The notes: generated from the sequence alone by a model not told the origin. A stretch of DNA of 64,000 bases from Pantoea sp. Aalb (GCF_009829985.1 NZ_SZZU01000004.1:1-64000), one strand, 5' to 3'. Shown: positions 19,042 through 30,576, numbered from the stretch's first letter. Program-made: numbers and translations.

Positions 19042-20376
19042 ATGTCTGAGATGACTCCACGCGAAATTGTCAGCGAACTTAACCGCTTTATTATTGGTCA
19101 AAATAGTGCCAAACGTGCGGTAGCAATTGCGCTGCGTAATCGCTGGCGCCGTATGCAGCTCGATGAAGAACTTCGTCACGAAGTGACACCGAAAAATATA
19201 CTAATGATTGGCCCAACTGGAGTGGGCAAAACTGAAATTGCACGTCGTCTAGCTAAATTAGCTAATGCACCATTTATAAAAGTAGAAGCAACAAAATTTA
19301 CTGAAGTAGGATATGTTGGAAAAGAAGTGGATTCCATTATTCGTGATTTAACTGATTCAGCTATTAAAATGGTCCGCAATAAAGAAATAGATAAAAATAA
19401 ATATCATGCTGAAGAAATGGCTGAAGAACGCATTCTAGATGTTTTAATACCACCGACAAAAAATAATTGGGGTCAATCAGAGGAAAGTAATGAAGTACCT
19501 GCTACACGCCAATCTTTTCGTAAAAAATTACGTGAAGGTCAATTAGATGAAAAAGAAATTGAAATCAATCTTGCCGCAATACCTATGGGAGTTGAGATTA
19601 TGGCTCCTCCTGGTATGGAAGAAATGACTAGTCAACTACAATCTATATTCCAAAATTTAGGTGGACAAAAACAAAAAACACGTAAATTAAAAATAAAAGA
19701 GGCAATGAAATTACTAATAGAAGAGGAAGCAGCTAAATTAGTTAACCCAGAAGAATTGAAGCAATATGCTATTGATGCAGTAGAACAACATGGTATCGTA
19801 TTTATAGATGAAATAGATAAGATTTGTAAGCGTGCAGGTCAATCTTCTGGAGCTGATATATCTCGAGAAGGAGTACAGCGAGATCTTCTTCCATTAGTAG
19901 AGGGATGTACTGTCTCAACTAAACATGGTATGGTAAAAACTGATCATATTTTATTTATCGCTTCTGGTGCTTTTCAAGTAGCTAGTCCATCAGACCTTAT
20001 TCCAGAGCTACAAGGTCGTTTACCAATCCGTGTTGAACTACAAGCATTAACAGTAAACGATTTTGAGCGTATTCTCACAGAACCAAGAACCTCTGTAACA
20101 GTCCAGTATAAAGCATTAATGGGAACTGAAGGAATGCACGTGGAATTTACTGAAGATGGTATACGACGTATTGCTGAAGCCGCATGGCAAGTAAATGAGA
20201 CTACTGAAAATATTGGTGCACGTCGTCTTCATACTGTATTAGAACGTCTAATGGAAGATATCTCTTATGATGCTAGTGATCGTAATGGAGAATCTATTAT
20301 CATTGATTCTATATATGTTGGTAAGCATCTTGACGAATTAATTTCAAATGAAGATCTTAGTCGTTTTATATTATAG
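19042..20376 (+). CDS. hslU: HslU, ATPase subunit of the HslUV protease
   Basis: HslU is the AAA+ unfoldase that feeds HslV. The 444 residues (E. coli 443) carry Walker A GPTGVGKTE (about 56-64), the GYVG pore loop, the intermediate domain rich in charged residues (about 110-240), Walker B VFIDEIDK and sensor regions near GARRLHT. The C-terminal EDLSRFIL, which inserts into HslV, is identical to E. coli. One of the most conserved genes in the window and richer in G/C than its surroundings. Cotranscribed with hslV. Confidence 0.97.
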   Translation: MSEMTPREIVSELNRFIIGQNSAKRAVAIALRNRWRRMQLDEELRHEVTPKNILMIGPTGVGKTEIARRLAKLANAPFIKVEATKFTEVGYVGKEVDSIIRDLTDSAIKMVRNKEIDKNKYHAEEMAEERILDVLIPPTKNNWGQSEESNEVPATRQSFRKKLREGQLDEKEIEINLAAIPMGVEIMAPPGMEEMTSQLQSIFQNLGGQKQKTRKLKIKEAMKLLIEEEAAKLVNPEELKQYAIDAVEQHGIVFIDEIDKICKRAGQSSGADISREGVQRDLLPLVEGCTVSTKHGMVKTDHILFIASGAFQVASPSDLIPELQGRLPIRVELQALTVNDFERILTEPRTSVTVQYKALMGTEGMHVEFTEDGIRRIAEAAWQVNETTENIGARRLHTVLERLMEDISYDASDRNGESIIIDSIYVGKHLDELISNEDLSRFIL

Positions 20377-20404
20377 ATAATAGACTAGTAAAATTTTAAC
20401 TTAT

Positions 20405-20435
20405 TATGCCCTATTATATCATTAATACGGGCATA
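20405..20435 (+). terminator. hslVU terminator candidate
   Basis: TATGCCC (20405-20411) pairs with GGGCATA (20429-20435), a G/C-containing 7-bp stem with a 17-nt loop, 29 bp past the hslU stop. It is followed by a T-rich stretch (GTTTGTATTATTT). The stem stands out strongly in this AT background. Confidence 0.6.
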
Positions 20436-20956
<521 letters not shown>

Positions 20957-21703
20957 ATGGTAAACTGGGTTAATGCTAAAGTAAAAGAGATTAAAAATTG
21001 GACCAATACACTTTTTAGTCTACGTTTAGAAGCAGAAATTAATGATTTCAATGCTGGACAGTTTGCTAAAATAGCACAAGAAATAAATGGTAAAAGAATA
21101 CAACGTGCTTATTCTTATGTTAATGCTCCAAAAGATTCATTGTTAGAGTTTTATATTGCAAAAATACCTGAAGGTAAAATGAGTCCATACTTACACAGTT
21201 TACATGCTGGTGATGTAGTCCAGATAAGTAAAAATGGATTTGGTTTTTTTGTTCTTAGCAAAATTCCTGATTGTAATACTTTATGGATGTTAGCAACTGG
21301 AACTGCAATCGGTCCTTATTTATCTATTCTACAACAAGGAGATGACCTAAACCGGTTTAATAATATTGTATTAGTACACGCTGTACGTTATAATACTGAA
21401 CTCAGCTTTTTATTATTAATGAAAAATTTACAGCAGAATTACTTAGGTAAATTACATATTCAAACTATAGTAAGCAGAGAATATAGTGATTATTCATTGC
21501 ATGGACGTATACCACAATTAATTAGAAATGGAAAATTAGAACGTAATATTGGCTTATCTATAGATCCAGAAAATAGTCATGTAATGCTTTGTGGTAATCC
21601 ACAAATGGTATACGATACTCATTTATTGTTAAAAGAAACACGTTATATGAATCAACATTTAGAACATAAACCAGGCCACATAAGTAGTGAGCGTTACTGG
21701 TAA
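20957..21703 (+). CDS. fpr: ferredoxin/flavodoxin-NADP+ reductase
   Basis: Fpr moves electrons between NADPH and flavodoxin or ferredoxin, feeding reductive enzymes and Fe-S assembly. The 248 residues equal the E. coli length. The FAD-binding RAYSYVN, the NADP-binding GTAIGPYLSIL and LCGNPQMV, and the C-terminal aromatic ERYW are all present. AAGGAG lies upstream of the ATG. Transcribed alone. Confidence 0.96.
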   Translation: MVNWVNAKVKEIKNWTNTLFSLRLEAEINDFNAGQFAKIAQEINGKRIQRAYSYVNAPKDSLLEFYIAKIPEGKMSPYLHSLHAGDVVQISKNGFGFFVLSKIPDCNTLWMLATGTAIGPYLSILQQGDDLNRFNNIVLVHAVRYNTELSFLLLMKNLQQNYLGKLHIQTIVSREYSDYSLHGRIPQLIRNGKLERNIGLSIDPENSHVMLCGNPQMVYDTHLLLKETRYMNQHLEHKPGHISSERYW

Positions 21704-21862
21704 TAAAATAACTATTTTCATCAAAATAACAAACTTATTTATAGATTATTAATTAGAATATTCTAATTATAATTAATAAAGAATAAAATAATTAGATAAT
21801 CATATTGATATACTATTTTATATTATTTTATTACATAAGAGTAAAAATAAGTAGGAAGTAAA

Positions 21863-22660
21863 ATGCGACATCGACTAATAATAGGTAACTGGAAACTGAA
21901 CGGTAATAAAAACATAACAAAAAATTTTATTAAATCTTTGTGTACAGAATTGTCTAACATTTCTTTTTGTGATATTGCAATAGCACCTCCAGCTGTTTAC
22001 TTATACTTGGCAAAACAAGAAATTTCTAATATAAATATTTCTTTAAGTGCACAAAACGTAGATATTAATTTGTGTGGTGCTTTTACTGGTGAAACTTCAG
22101 CAGATATGCTAAAAGATATTGGTGTAAAATATGTTATTATAGGTCATTCTGAGCGACGTACTTATCACAAAGAAACAAATGATTTTGTAGCTAAAAAATT
22201 TCAAGTATTAAAACAATCTGGTTTAATACCAGTTCTATGTATTGGTGAAACTCAGGAGGAAAATGAAGCAGGAAAAACAGAAGAAGTATGTAGTAATCAA
22301 ATCGATGCAATTTTAAAAACACAAGGCATTTTAGCATTTCAAAAATCTGTAATTGCTTATGAACCAATTTGGTCTATTGGTACTGGAAAATCAGCCAATC
22401 CAATACAAGTACAAAAAGTACATAATTTTATTCGAAATTATCTTAAAAAACAAGATACTACTATTGCTGAACAAATAATTATTCAATATGGTGGTTCTGT
22501 TAATGATGAAAAAAAAGCTACTGAGTTTTTTATGCAGCCTGATATTGATGGGATATTAGTAGGCGGTGCTTCGCTAAAACTTAATGTTTTTATATCTATA
22601 ATAAGAGCTATTGCTACTACAAATAAAAATTTAAAATCAGAACTTAATATAATTAAATAA
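21863..22660 (+). CDS. tpiA: triosephosphate isomerase
   Basis: TpiA interconverts dihydroxyacetone phosphate and glyceraldehyde 3-phosphate. The TIM barrel keeps Asn9/Lys11 (GNWKLNG), the catalytic His in GHSERR, the catalytic Glu in AYEPIW and the phosphate loop GGSV...GGASL. At 265 residues it is about ten longer than E. coli, from a Lys/Asn-rich C-terminal extension. AGGAAG lies before the ATG. Convergent with pfkA. Confidence 0.97.
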   Translation: MRHRLIIGNWKLNGNKNITKNFIKSLCTELSNISFCDIAIAPPAVYLYLAKQEISNINISLSAQNVDINLCGAFTGETSADMLKDIGVKYVIIGHSERRTYHKETNDFVAKKFQVLKQSGLIPVLCIGETQEENEAGKTEEVCSNQIDAILKTQGILAFQKSVIAYEPIWSIGTGKSANPIQVQKVHNFIRNYLKKQDTTIAEQIIIQYGGSVNDEKKATEFFMQPDIDGILVGGASLKLNVFISIIRAIATTNKNLKSELNIIK

Positions 22661-22778
22661 TTATGGTGTAATATAGTTTTTTAAAAAAACAAAAAAATAA
22701 ATATTTTTATAATATGAAATTTTTATTTACATAAATTGATAAATAAAATTCTTTGATTAATTAATTTTTTATAAAAAA

Positions 22779-23741
22779 TTAGTATAGTTTTTTTATAGTA
22801 TCTAACCAATCTAGTCTAAAAGGACGCTTCATATTATCAATAGCATCTATAATATCATGATGGACCATTTTTTCATTTTGAATTCCAACACAACGACCTC
22901 CGTATCCTTGCAATAGAAGTTCAATTGAATATATTCCCATCCGAGAAGCTAAAATACGATCATACGCACAAGGAGCTCCACCTCTCTGAATATGACCAAG
23001 TACAGTAGCACGAGTTTCACGCTTAGTTTTTTCTTCAATATATTGGGCTAAATTATTAATATTGCATATATGTTCAGTAATAGCTATTATAGCATGTTTT
23101 TTACCTTTAGAAATACCAGCTTTTATTTTAGATAATAACTCTTCACGAGTATAAGGAATTTCAGGAAGAACAATAAATTCACATCCTCCGGCTATAGCTG
23201 CAGCTAAAGTTAAATCACCACAACATCGCCCCATAACTTCTACTATAGAAATACGTTGATGCGATGAAGAAGTATCTCGTAAGCGATCAATGGCTTCAAC
23301 TACAGTTTCTAAAGCAGTAAAATATCCAATAGTATAATCAGTACCAGCTACATCATTATCAATAGTACCAGGTAAACCAATACATGGAATACCCATTTCC
23401 GTTAAACGCTTTGCACCTACATAAGAACCATCTCCTCCAATTACTACTAGAGCATCAATTCCATGATTTTTTAGATTCTTAATAGCTAGCTGACGTATAT
23501 TTTCATTAGAGAATTCAGGAAATCTAGCAGATCCAAGAAATGTACCACCACGATTGACTATGTCTGATACACTATAACGATCAAGGATAGTTATATTATT
23601 TTTATATAGTCCTAGATAGCCATCATAGATACCAAATACTTTAAGGCTAGAGCTTAAAGCAGAGCGTACAACTCCACGAATCGCAGCATTCATACCTGGA
23701 GCATCACCACCGCTGGTTAGTACTCCGATTTTCTTTATCAT
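22779..23741 (-). CDS. pfkA: 6-phosphofructokinase I
   Basis: PfkA phosphorylates fructose 6-phosphate at the committed step of glycolysis. The 320 residues equal E. coli. The ATP loop GVLTSGGDAPGMN is near 6-18, and GTIDNDVAGTDYTIG includes the catalytic aspartate (Asp127 in E. coli). The effector-site glycine and arginine positions look normal. Convergent with tpiA, as in E. coli. Its upstream flank marks a break in E. coli gene order, because cysE follows. Confidence 0.96.
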   Translation of the reverse strand: MIKKIGVLTSGGDAPGMNAAIRGVVRSALSSSLKVFGIYDGYLGLYKNNITILDRYSVSDIVNRGGTFLGSARFPEFSNENIRQLAIKNLKNHGIDALVVIGGDGSYVGAKRLTEMGIPCIGLPGTIDNDVAGTDYTIGYFTALETVVEAIDRLRDTSSSHQRISIVEVMGRCCGDLTLAAAIAGGCEFIVLPEIPYTREELLSKIKAGISKGKKHAIIAITEHICNINNLAQYIEEKTKRETRATVLGHIQRGGAPCAYDRILASRMGIYSIELLLQGYGGRCVGIQNEKMVHHDIIDAIDNMKRPFRLDWLDTIKKLY

Positions 23742-24203
<462 letters not shown>

Positions 24204-25025
24204 CTATATACCATCACCAAATTCAAAACCTAATATATTACTATTGAAATGTTGATCCATATCTATAGAAGGTTTTTTACTAATTGGTTTTCCGACAATT
24301 CGTGCTGGTACACCGGCTGCAGTGGTATGAGGCGGTACTGGTTGTAATACTACAGAACCTGCACCAATTTTTGCACCTCGTCCTATTTCTATATTACCTA
24401 AAATTTTAGTACCTGCACCAATCATTACTCCTTCACGAATTTTTGGATGGCGATCTCCATTTATTTTTCCAGTACCTCCTAATGTAACTGATTGTAAAAT
24501 AGAAACATCATTTTCTATCACCGTAGTTTCTCCAATGACAATACCAGTAGCATGGTCAAGCATAATGCCATGGCCAATACTGGCAGCTGGATGAATATCT
24601 ACAGCGAAAGAGAAAGAAATTTCATTTTGTAAATAAATTGCTAAAGCACAACGTCTTTCGTTCCAAAGCCAATGACAGATACGATAAGCCTGTAATGCAT
24701 GAAATCCTTTTAAGTATAATAATGGAGTTGAATACTTTTTAATAGCCGGATCACGTTGACATATAGCTTGAATATCATAAGCTGCAGAAATAATCATCTT
24801 AGGATTTTCATAATAAGTTTCTTCTACAATTTTACGAATAGCAATAGCTGGCATAATAGAATTTGCTAATTTATTCGATAACATATAACTCAGAGCACTA
24901 CCAAGATTTTCATGTTTAAGTAATGTTTCATGATAAAAACTGGCTAATGTAGGCTCACAGATAGCTAATTCTTTAGCTTCAGCTTTTATATTACTCCATA
25001 TTATATCTAATTTTTTATAAGACAT
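24204..25025 (-). CDS. cysE: serine O-acetyltransferase
   Basis: CysE acetylates serine to start cysteine synthesis and is normally feedback-inhibited by cysteine. The 273 residues equal E. coli. A helical N-terminal domain (1-140) precedes a left-handed beta helix of hexapeptide repeats (about 145-250), including DIHPAASIGHGIMLDH with catalytic Asp/His. The C-terminus ending FGDGI resembles the E. coli tail involved in complex formation with CysK. Supplies cysteine for metB. Confidence 0.96.
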   Translation of the reverse strand: MSYKKLDIIWSNIKAEAKELAICEPTLASFYHETLLKHENLGSALSYMLSNKLANSIMPAIAIRKIVEETYYENPKMIISAAYDIQAICQRDPAIKKYSTPLLYLKGFHALQAYRICHWLWNERRCALAIYLQNEISFSFAVDIHPAASIGHGIMLDHATGIVIGETTVIENDVSILQSVTLGGTGKINGDRHPKIREGVMIGAGTKILGNIEIGRGAKIGAGSVVLQPVPPHTTAAGVPARIVGKPISKKPSIDMDQHFNSNILGFEFGDGI

Positions 25026-25115
25026 CGACTATTTGCTCCCGGTAAATAATCCATAATAGGATATCCCAGGTTATAACTATAATTTCTTTTATTAAATTTC
25101 TAGGTGTTTTTCTTT

Positions 25116-26114
25116 TTACTTATGGTTAATTAAGCTTAAAGCTGCTTCTCGAGCTGATTTCTTAAAATATAATACTTGATAAATTTGTTCAACAATTGGC
25201 ATTTCTATTTTTGCTCGATTAGCTAACGCTTTTACCTCTTTAGTGTTTCTATAACCTTCTACAATTTGTCCAATGATACATTTTGCATCATTAACACTTT
25301 TACCTTGACCTAACATTATACCAAAACGGCGATTACGTGACTTATCATCTGTACACGTTAAAAGTAAATCACCTAAACCAGCCATACCCATAAAAGTTGT
25401 AGAATCAGCACCTAGAGCTACACCTAATTTACTTATTTCTACTAAACTACAAATAATTAAAGCAGTACGTGCATTTGCACCAAAACCAATACCATCAGAA
25501 ATTCCAGCACCAATAGCAATAACATTTTTTACTGCACCTCCAATCTGAATACCAATAATATCTGAACTATTATAAATATGAAAATATTTTTCAGATTGAA
25601 ATCTATAGTGTAAATCTTTAGCAAATTGAGTATCAGTTGATGCAAGTACAATAGATGTTGGTAATCCTTGAGCTAATTCTTGAGCAAAGGTAGGACCTGA
25701 AATAACTGCTAATGGAATATTATTACCAAGAATTTCTCGTGCAACTTCCTGTAATAAACGTCCAGTTTGTTTTTCTAATCCTTTAGTTGCCCAAACAATC
25801 CGTGAATCTAATCGCAAATGTGGCTTACACTTTATAAGTACATCACCAAATACATGACTTGGTACGACTACTAATAAATCTCTACTATTTTGTAGTACTT
25901 TGACCAAATCAAATTCAGGAATTAAATTATCTGGGAAATATATATTAGGTAAAAAACAAGTATTACATCTATCAGCTTGAAGTCGTATTACACTTTGTTG
26001 ATTATGACTCCATAGTAATACTTTTTGATTATGATTACGAGCTAATGTTATAGCTAAAGCTGTACCGTAAGATCCAGCACCTATTACACCGATAGAAGAA
26101 TTACATTTAGTCAT
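25116..26114 (-). CDS. gpsA: glycerol-3-phosphate dehydrogenase [NAD(P)+]
   Basis: GpsA reduces dihydroxyacetone phosphate to sn-glycerol 3-phosphate, the backbone for phospholipids. The 332-residue protein (E. coli 339) has the N-terminal nucleotide loop GAGSYGTALA (12-21), VWATKGLE, SGPTFAQELA and the catalytic lysine in GAVKNVIAIGAG. Its ATG overlaps the secB stop (ATGA), so the pair is translationally coupled as in E. coli. Confidence 0.96.
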   Translation of the reverse strand: MTKCNSSIGVIGAGSYGTALAITLARNHNQKVLLWSHNQQSVIRLQADRCNTCFLPNIYFPDNLIPEFDLVKVLQNSRDLLVVVPSHVFGDVLIKCKPHLRLDSRIVWATKGLEKQTGRLLQEVAREILGNNIPLAVISGPTFAQELAQGLPTSIVLASTDTQFAKDLHYRFQSEKYFHIYNSSDIIGIQIGGAVKNVIAIGAGISDGIGFGANARTALIICSLVEISKLGVALGADSTTFMGMAGLGDLLLTCTDDKSRNRRFGIMLGQGKSVNDAKCIIGQIVEGYRNTKEVKALANRAKIEMPIVEQIYQVLYFKKSAREAALSLINHK

Positions 26115-26596
26115 GAGTTACTCTGACTTTGATTTGATTCTTCATTTTCATTTTCATTTTTATTTTGCTGTTGTAAATAATTTATAAATAGAGCATCAAA
26201 GTTAACTGGTGCTAAGTTTAGTTGAGGAAAAGAGCCACGAGATACTAAGTTAGTAGTACATTCACGTGCATAAGGAAATAGAATATTAGGACAATATGCA
26301 CCTAAACAATGCTCCATTTGAGTACCTTCGATGCCTTTAATAATAAAAATACCTGCTTGTTGTACCTCGCATAAAAATGCAGTCTCTTCACTCACAATAG
26401 CTGTTACAGTAACACGTAAAATAACTTCATAAACTTCCTCACTAAGTTGAGTTGATGACGTGTCTAAATCTAATTTTACTTCTGGTTCCCACTCTTTCTG
26501 AAATATATGTGGAACATTAGGAGCTTCAAAAGAAAGATCTTTAGTATAAATACGTTGAATTTGAAAATGCATTTCATTAGTATTATGTAATGACAT
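26111..26596 (-). CDS. secB: protein-export chaperone SecB
   Basis: SecB is a cytosolic tetrameric chaperone that delivers unfolded precursors to SecA. The 161 residues (E. coli 155) keep FQIQRIYTKDLSFEAPNVP and the CPNILFPYARE core, where the peptide groove and SecA contacts lie. The tail is a Glu/Asn/Ser/Gln-rich low-complexity stretch. Upstream of gpsA with a 4-bp overlap. The grxC gene that precedes it in E. coli is missing. Retention with dsbA suggests an active Sec export route. Confidence 0.95.
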   Translation of the reverse strand: MSLHNTNEMHFQIQRIYTKDLSFEAPNVPHIFQKEWEPEVKLDLDTSSTQLSEEVYEVILRVTVTAIVSEETAFLCEVQQAGIFIIKGIEGTQMEHCLGAYCPNILFPYARECTTNLVSRGSFPQLNLAPVNFDALFINYLQQQNKNENENEESNQSQSNS

Positions 26597-26899
26597 AACT
26601 AGAGCCTATGAATCACAATTATCTAACCTAAATTTTATAAATAAAAAAAGAATCGAATTTAGTATACGAATCTAATGAGTAAATATCGCTATAATCACCA
26701 GTATATTAAGAATTAATGAAAATTTGAAAAACTATATTGCACTTTACTAGGTATAATTATTTCTATATATTTTATTGAATTTTTATTCAAAACGATTTTA
26801 TGAGAAGAAAATATTTTTATATAATACCAATAAGGATAGTTTAATGGAGTATATACCTCTATATTTTATGTATTCTCTATATTAATTATTATTTTAATA
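26597..26899. other. secB-yibN gap (grxC position), no gene seen
   Basis: 303 bp. Glutaredoxin 3 (grxC) normally lies here; no CPYC-type motif or frame remains. Confidence 0.55.
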
Positions 26900-27334
26900 T
26901 TAGTTGTGTAATTTTACTAGTGGTAAGTTATCATTATTCCAAGCATTAATTCCATTTTTTAATACAAAAACTTGAATAAAACCTAAAGTACTTAACTCTC
27001 TTGCTAAAACACTAGCATGTTGTCCGGTGTTACACACAACTATTATAGGTGTAGATTTATATTTTTTTAATTCATTTACCTTTCTTTTTTTTATATCTTC
27101 TCCTACTATATGTATAGAACCTACAATATGTCCATTTTTATAATCTTCATATGAACGAACGTCTATTATCATTGCCTTTTCTTTATTAATGATGTGGATC
27201 ATTTCGCTAGTGTTAATATTCCTTATATTTGAAAATATTTCTTTTATTAAAGTTACAAAAATGAGGATTAAAAAAATGATCCATACTAAATTAAGAATAG
27301 GATGATTACTTACAAATTGTAGAATTTTTTGCAT
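26900..27334 (-). CDS. yibN: membrane-anchored rhodanese-like protein YibN
   Basis: The 144 residues match E. coli YibN (143). An N-terminal membrane helix (about 13-33, ILNLVWIIFLILIFVTLI) is followed by a rhodanese domain (about 45-138) with VRSYEDYKNGHIVGSI and the active-site loop VCNTGQHAS. The loop has a Cys at the canonical position, where E. coli YibN as I recall it has a less standard loop. Likely faces the cytoplasm; its substrate is unknown. Gene order secB-(grxC)-yibN is preserved apart from the lost grxC. Confidence 0.92.
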   Translation of the reverse strand: MQKILQFVSNHPILNLVWIIFLILIFVTLIKEIFSNIRNINTSEMIHIINKEKAMIIDVRSYEDYKNGHIVGSIHIVGEDIKKRKVNELKKYKSTPIIVVCNTGQHASVLARELSTLGFIQVFVLKNGINAWNNDNLPLVKLHN

Positions 27335-28576
27335 AAATAACTAATAACTCCAACCTAATTAATCAATTAATAAACTAGAATAAAATATCAATGTAACATT
27401 ACTATCAGTAATTTTAAATATATAGTTATGAGTAAAAAAATCATATTTATTTTTTAAAAATTCTTTTAAAACATAATTAAAATTAATTTTTAGGTAAGAA
27501 TTAAAAAAATACTCTTTTTTATTAGATTAATGATTTTATGAATCATACAAAATCATTATATCATAAATTATTTAATTAATTTAATTTAATCATTTATTTA
27601 TTATAAAAAATAAAAAATAAAAAATAATATTTTTGGTATTAGTTTTTAACTAAATATAAGCATAAAATACTAAATCTATAAATAAAGAAAGTTTTAAATA
27701 AGTAAGAAACTATTTTCTTCATTTGAATTAATATATAAGTGTATTGATGATTAATAAAATAATGGTTTATATGCTATCATTTACATAATATAATAAACAC
27801 AATAATAATTGTAATCATTAATTAAATACTAGTACTAAAATAATAAAATTAAAAATAATCTAATTATTTAAATAATATATTTATTTATTAATGTAAAGAT
27901 GTTATTCATTTTACATAAAATGAATTTTTAATTATTCATATAAATTAATGAAAATTTTAAAATAAAAAATAACAAATAATTTTTTAATAAAGAAAATTGT
28001 TATTTTCTAAAAAATCATTACTTCATTAAATAATTATTAGATTTTTTACTAAAAAAATATTTAATTATATTTAAATTACTAATATTTACTTAATTAAGTA
28101 AAAATATATAAAAGATAGTGTTAAGATGTCAGGCATTAATGTTATTTACAATAAATATAAATCTATGGCTTATGACTGATTTATGATAACCAAAATAAAA
28201 AGTATTTCGATATTATTAATATGTTTATAATCTTCATATCTATTAAATATTTAATTCATAAGTTTTATATTTAATAAATCTAAAACAAAAAATAAAATGT
28301 TATTTACTGCAATAAACAAAGAAAATTACCTATTTATTTTAAATCTTTCTATTTATATAATAATCTATATTACTTATTCAACTAATTTAATTATCATAAA
28401 CTATTTAATAAGAATTAAAACATTTAATTTATATATTAATTATTATAGATAGTTATCTTAAAATAAATACTTTTATTAAAAATTAGTAATTATACTACAA
28501 TTTATTTATCTAAATTATTAGATAACATATAATAATTAATGTTTCTTTTCTTATTTTTATTTCCAAGGTAAATTCA
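27335..28576. other. 1.24-kb gene desert (gpmM-envC-tdh-kbl position)
   Basis: The longest gap in the window. In E. coli this interval holds gpmM, envC, yibQ, tdh and kbl. I find no coding frame, RNA gene or strong hairpin. Slightly G/C-richer islets near 28130-28200 could be fossil coding sequence but are not recognisable. Confidence 0.6.
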
Positions 28577-29506
28577 ATGATCATGGTTACAGGCGGTGCT
28601 GGTATGATTGGTAGTAATCTGATTAAAGGTCTTAATGAACGTGGCCATACTAATATTTTAGTGGTTGATAATTTAAAAAATGGTACTAAATTTATAAATT
28701 TAGTACATAGACATATAGCTGATTACATTGATAAAGATATGCTGCTTAAGCATATTATATCTTCTAGTCAACATTTGAATTCAATTAAAGCCGTATTCCA
28801 CCAAGGTGCATGTTCTACAACAACTGAATGGGACGGTAAATATGTTATGAATAATAATTATGAGTATTCAAAATATTTACTACACTTCTGTATTAAGCAA
28901 AATATCCCATTTATATATGCTTCTTCTGCTGCTACTTATGGAAACGAACATAAATATTTTATTGAAGAACGCCAGTATGAGAGACCTCTTAATATATATG
29001 GTTATTCAAAAATGTTATTTGATAATTATGTCCGTCAAGTTATACCAAAAGCACATTCATCAATATGTGGATTAAGGTATTTCAATGTATACGGTCCATA
29101 TGAAGGACATAAAGGTAATATGGCAAGTATAGTATATCATCTTAATTCACAAATACGAAAAGGAAAAAATCCACAATTATTTGAAGGTAGTAATAATTTT
29201 CGTCGTGATTTTATTCATGTAGATGATATAGTTGCTATAAATTTATGGTGCTGGAGAAATAATATTTCTGGTATTTATAATTGCGGTACTGGTCATGATG
29301 TATCATTTAAAGACATAGCTGAAATGATATTAAAATATCATCAAAAAAGTCAAATCGAATATATTCCATTTCCTAAAAAATTAAGAGAAAGATATCAATA
29401 TTTTACAAAAGCTGATATTAGTAAACTAATTATGGTTGGTTATAATAAACCATTTAAAAAATTAACGACAGGAATTAAGGAATATATGTCATGGTTAAAC
29501 TCTTAA
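28577..29506 (+). CDS. hldD: ADP-L-glycero-D-manno-heptose 6-epimerase
   Basis: HldD (RfaD/WaaD) epimerises ADP-heptose into the form used for LPS inner core. The 309-residue SDR-type protein (E. coli 310) has the NADP loop TGGAGMIG (5-12, the usual Phe replaced by Met), the catalytic YGYSK, SSAATYG and the conserved GLRYFNVYGP. AAGGTA lies before the ATG. First gene of the core block, 21 bp before waaF. Confidence 0.96.
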   Translation: MIMVTGGAGMIGSNLIKGLNERGHTNILVVDNLKNGTKFINLVHRHIADYIDKDMLLKHIISSSQHLNSIKAVFHQGACSTTTEWDGKYVMNNNYEYSKYLLHFCIKQNIPFIYASSAATYGNEHKYFIEERQYERPLNIYGYSKMLFDNYVRQVIPKAHSSICGLRYFNVYGPYEGHKGNMASIVYHLNSQIRKGKNPQLFEGSNNFRRDFIHVDDIVAINLWCWRNNISGIYNCGTGHDVSFKDIAEMILKYHQKSQIEYIPFPKKLRERYQYFTKADISKLIMVGYNKPFKKLTTGIKEYMSWLNS

Positions 29507-29527
29507 AATAACTACAGGATACTTTTA

Positions 29528-30568
29528 ATGCTAAAAATTTTAGTCATTGGTCCATCTTGGATTGGTGATATGGTAATGTCACAAAGTCTTTATCGTACAA
29601 TTAAAACTAAATATAATGAGTCAATTATTGATGTAATTGCGCCAGCATGGTGCCATCCATTATTATCAAGAATGCCAGAAGTAGATAGTGCATTAAATAT
29701 GCCATTAGACCACGGTATATTAGCACTGAAAAAAAGATATTATCTAGGTAAATCTTTAGAAACTAATAATTATGATCGCGCTTATGTATTACCTAATTCT
29801 TTTAAATCAGCATTAATCCCATTTTTCGCTGGAATTAAACATCGTATTGGTTGGCGAGGGGAAATGCGCTATTTAGTATTAAATGACATACGTATATTAA
29901 ATAAAGTTGAATTTCCAATGATGGTAGAACGCTATATTGCATTAGGATATGATGAATCATCTACTTTTTCTCATCAATTACCACATCCTATATTATGGCC
30001 AAAATTAGTAGTTAATGAAGATGAAAAACAAATAATAATAAAAAAATTTGCATTATCAAACTATCGTTTAATAATAGGTTTTTGTATTGGTGCAGAATTT
30101 GGGCCAGCAAAAATCTGGCCCCATTATCATTATGCAGCTTTAGCTGAACAATTAATTGCAGAAGGTTATCAATTAATTCTATTGGGATCAATAAAAGATC
30201 ATAAAATAGGCAATGCTATTATACAAATGTTATTAGAATCATCTCGTAAACACTGTAAAAATTTAGTGGGACAGACACAACTTGAAGAAGCAGTAATTCT
30301 TTTAGCCCATTGTGTAGCAGTAGTTAGTAATGATTCTGGTTTAATGCATATTACTGCAGCATTAAATCGACCATTAGTAGCTTTATATGGTCCAAGCAAC
30401 CCTGATTTTACGCCTCCATTATCTCATAAAGCACGTGTTATTCGTCTAATTGGAGGATATTATAAAGTACGCTATAGTGATAGAAAATATGGTTATCATC
30501 AAAGCTTAATTGATATTAATCCTTCAAGAGTTCATCAAGAACTAATTACTTTATTGAATCTAGACTAG
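29528..30568 (+). CDS. waaF: ADP-heptose:LPS heptosyltransferase II
   Basis: WaaF adds the second heptose to the LPS inner core at the inner-membrane cytoplasmic face. The 346-residue GT9 protein (E. coli 348) starts MLKILVIGPSWIGDMVMSQS, closely matching the E. coli N-terminus. It keeps the C-terminal ADP-heptose-binding region SNDSGLMHITAALNRP...LYGPSNP. It lies between hldD and waaC with 8 bp to waaC, in the conserved enterobacterial order. Confidence 0.96.
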   Translation: MLKILVIGPSWIGDMVMSQSLYRTIKTKYNESIIDVIAPAWCHPLLSRMPEVDSALNMPLDHGILALKKRYYLGKSLETNNYDRAYVLPNSFKSALIPFFAGIKHRIGWRGEMRYLVLNDIRILNKVEFPMMVERYIALGYDESSTFSHQLPHPILWPKLVVNEDEKQIIIKKFALSNYRLIIGFCIGAEFGPAKIWPHYHYAALAEQLIAEGYQLILLGSIKDHKIGNAIIQMLLESSRKHCKNLVGQTQLEEAVILLAHCVAVVSNDSGLMHITAALNRPLVALYGPSNPDFTPPLSHKARVIRLIGGYYKVRYSDRKYGYHQSLIDINPSRVHQELITLLNLD

Positions 30569-30576
30569 GAGTAAAT

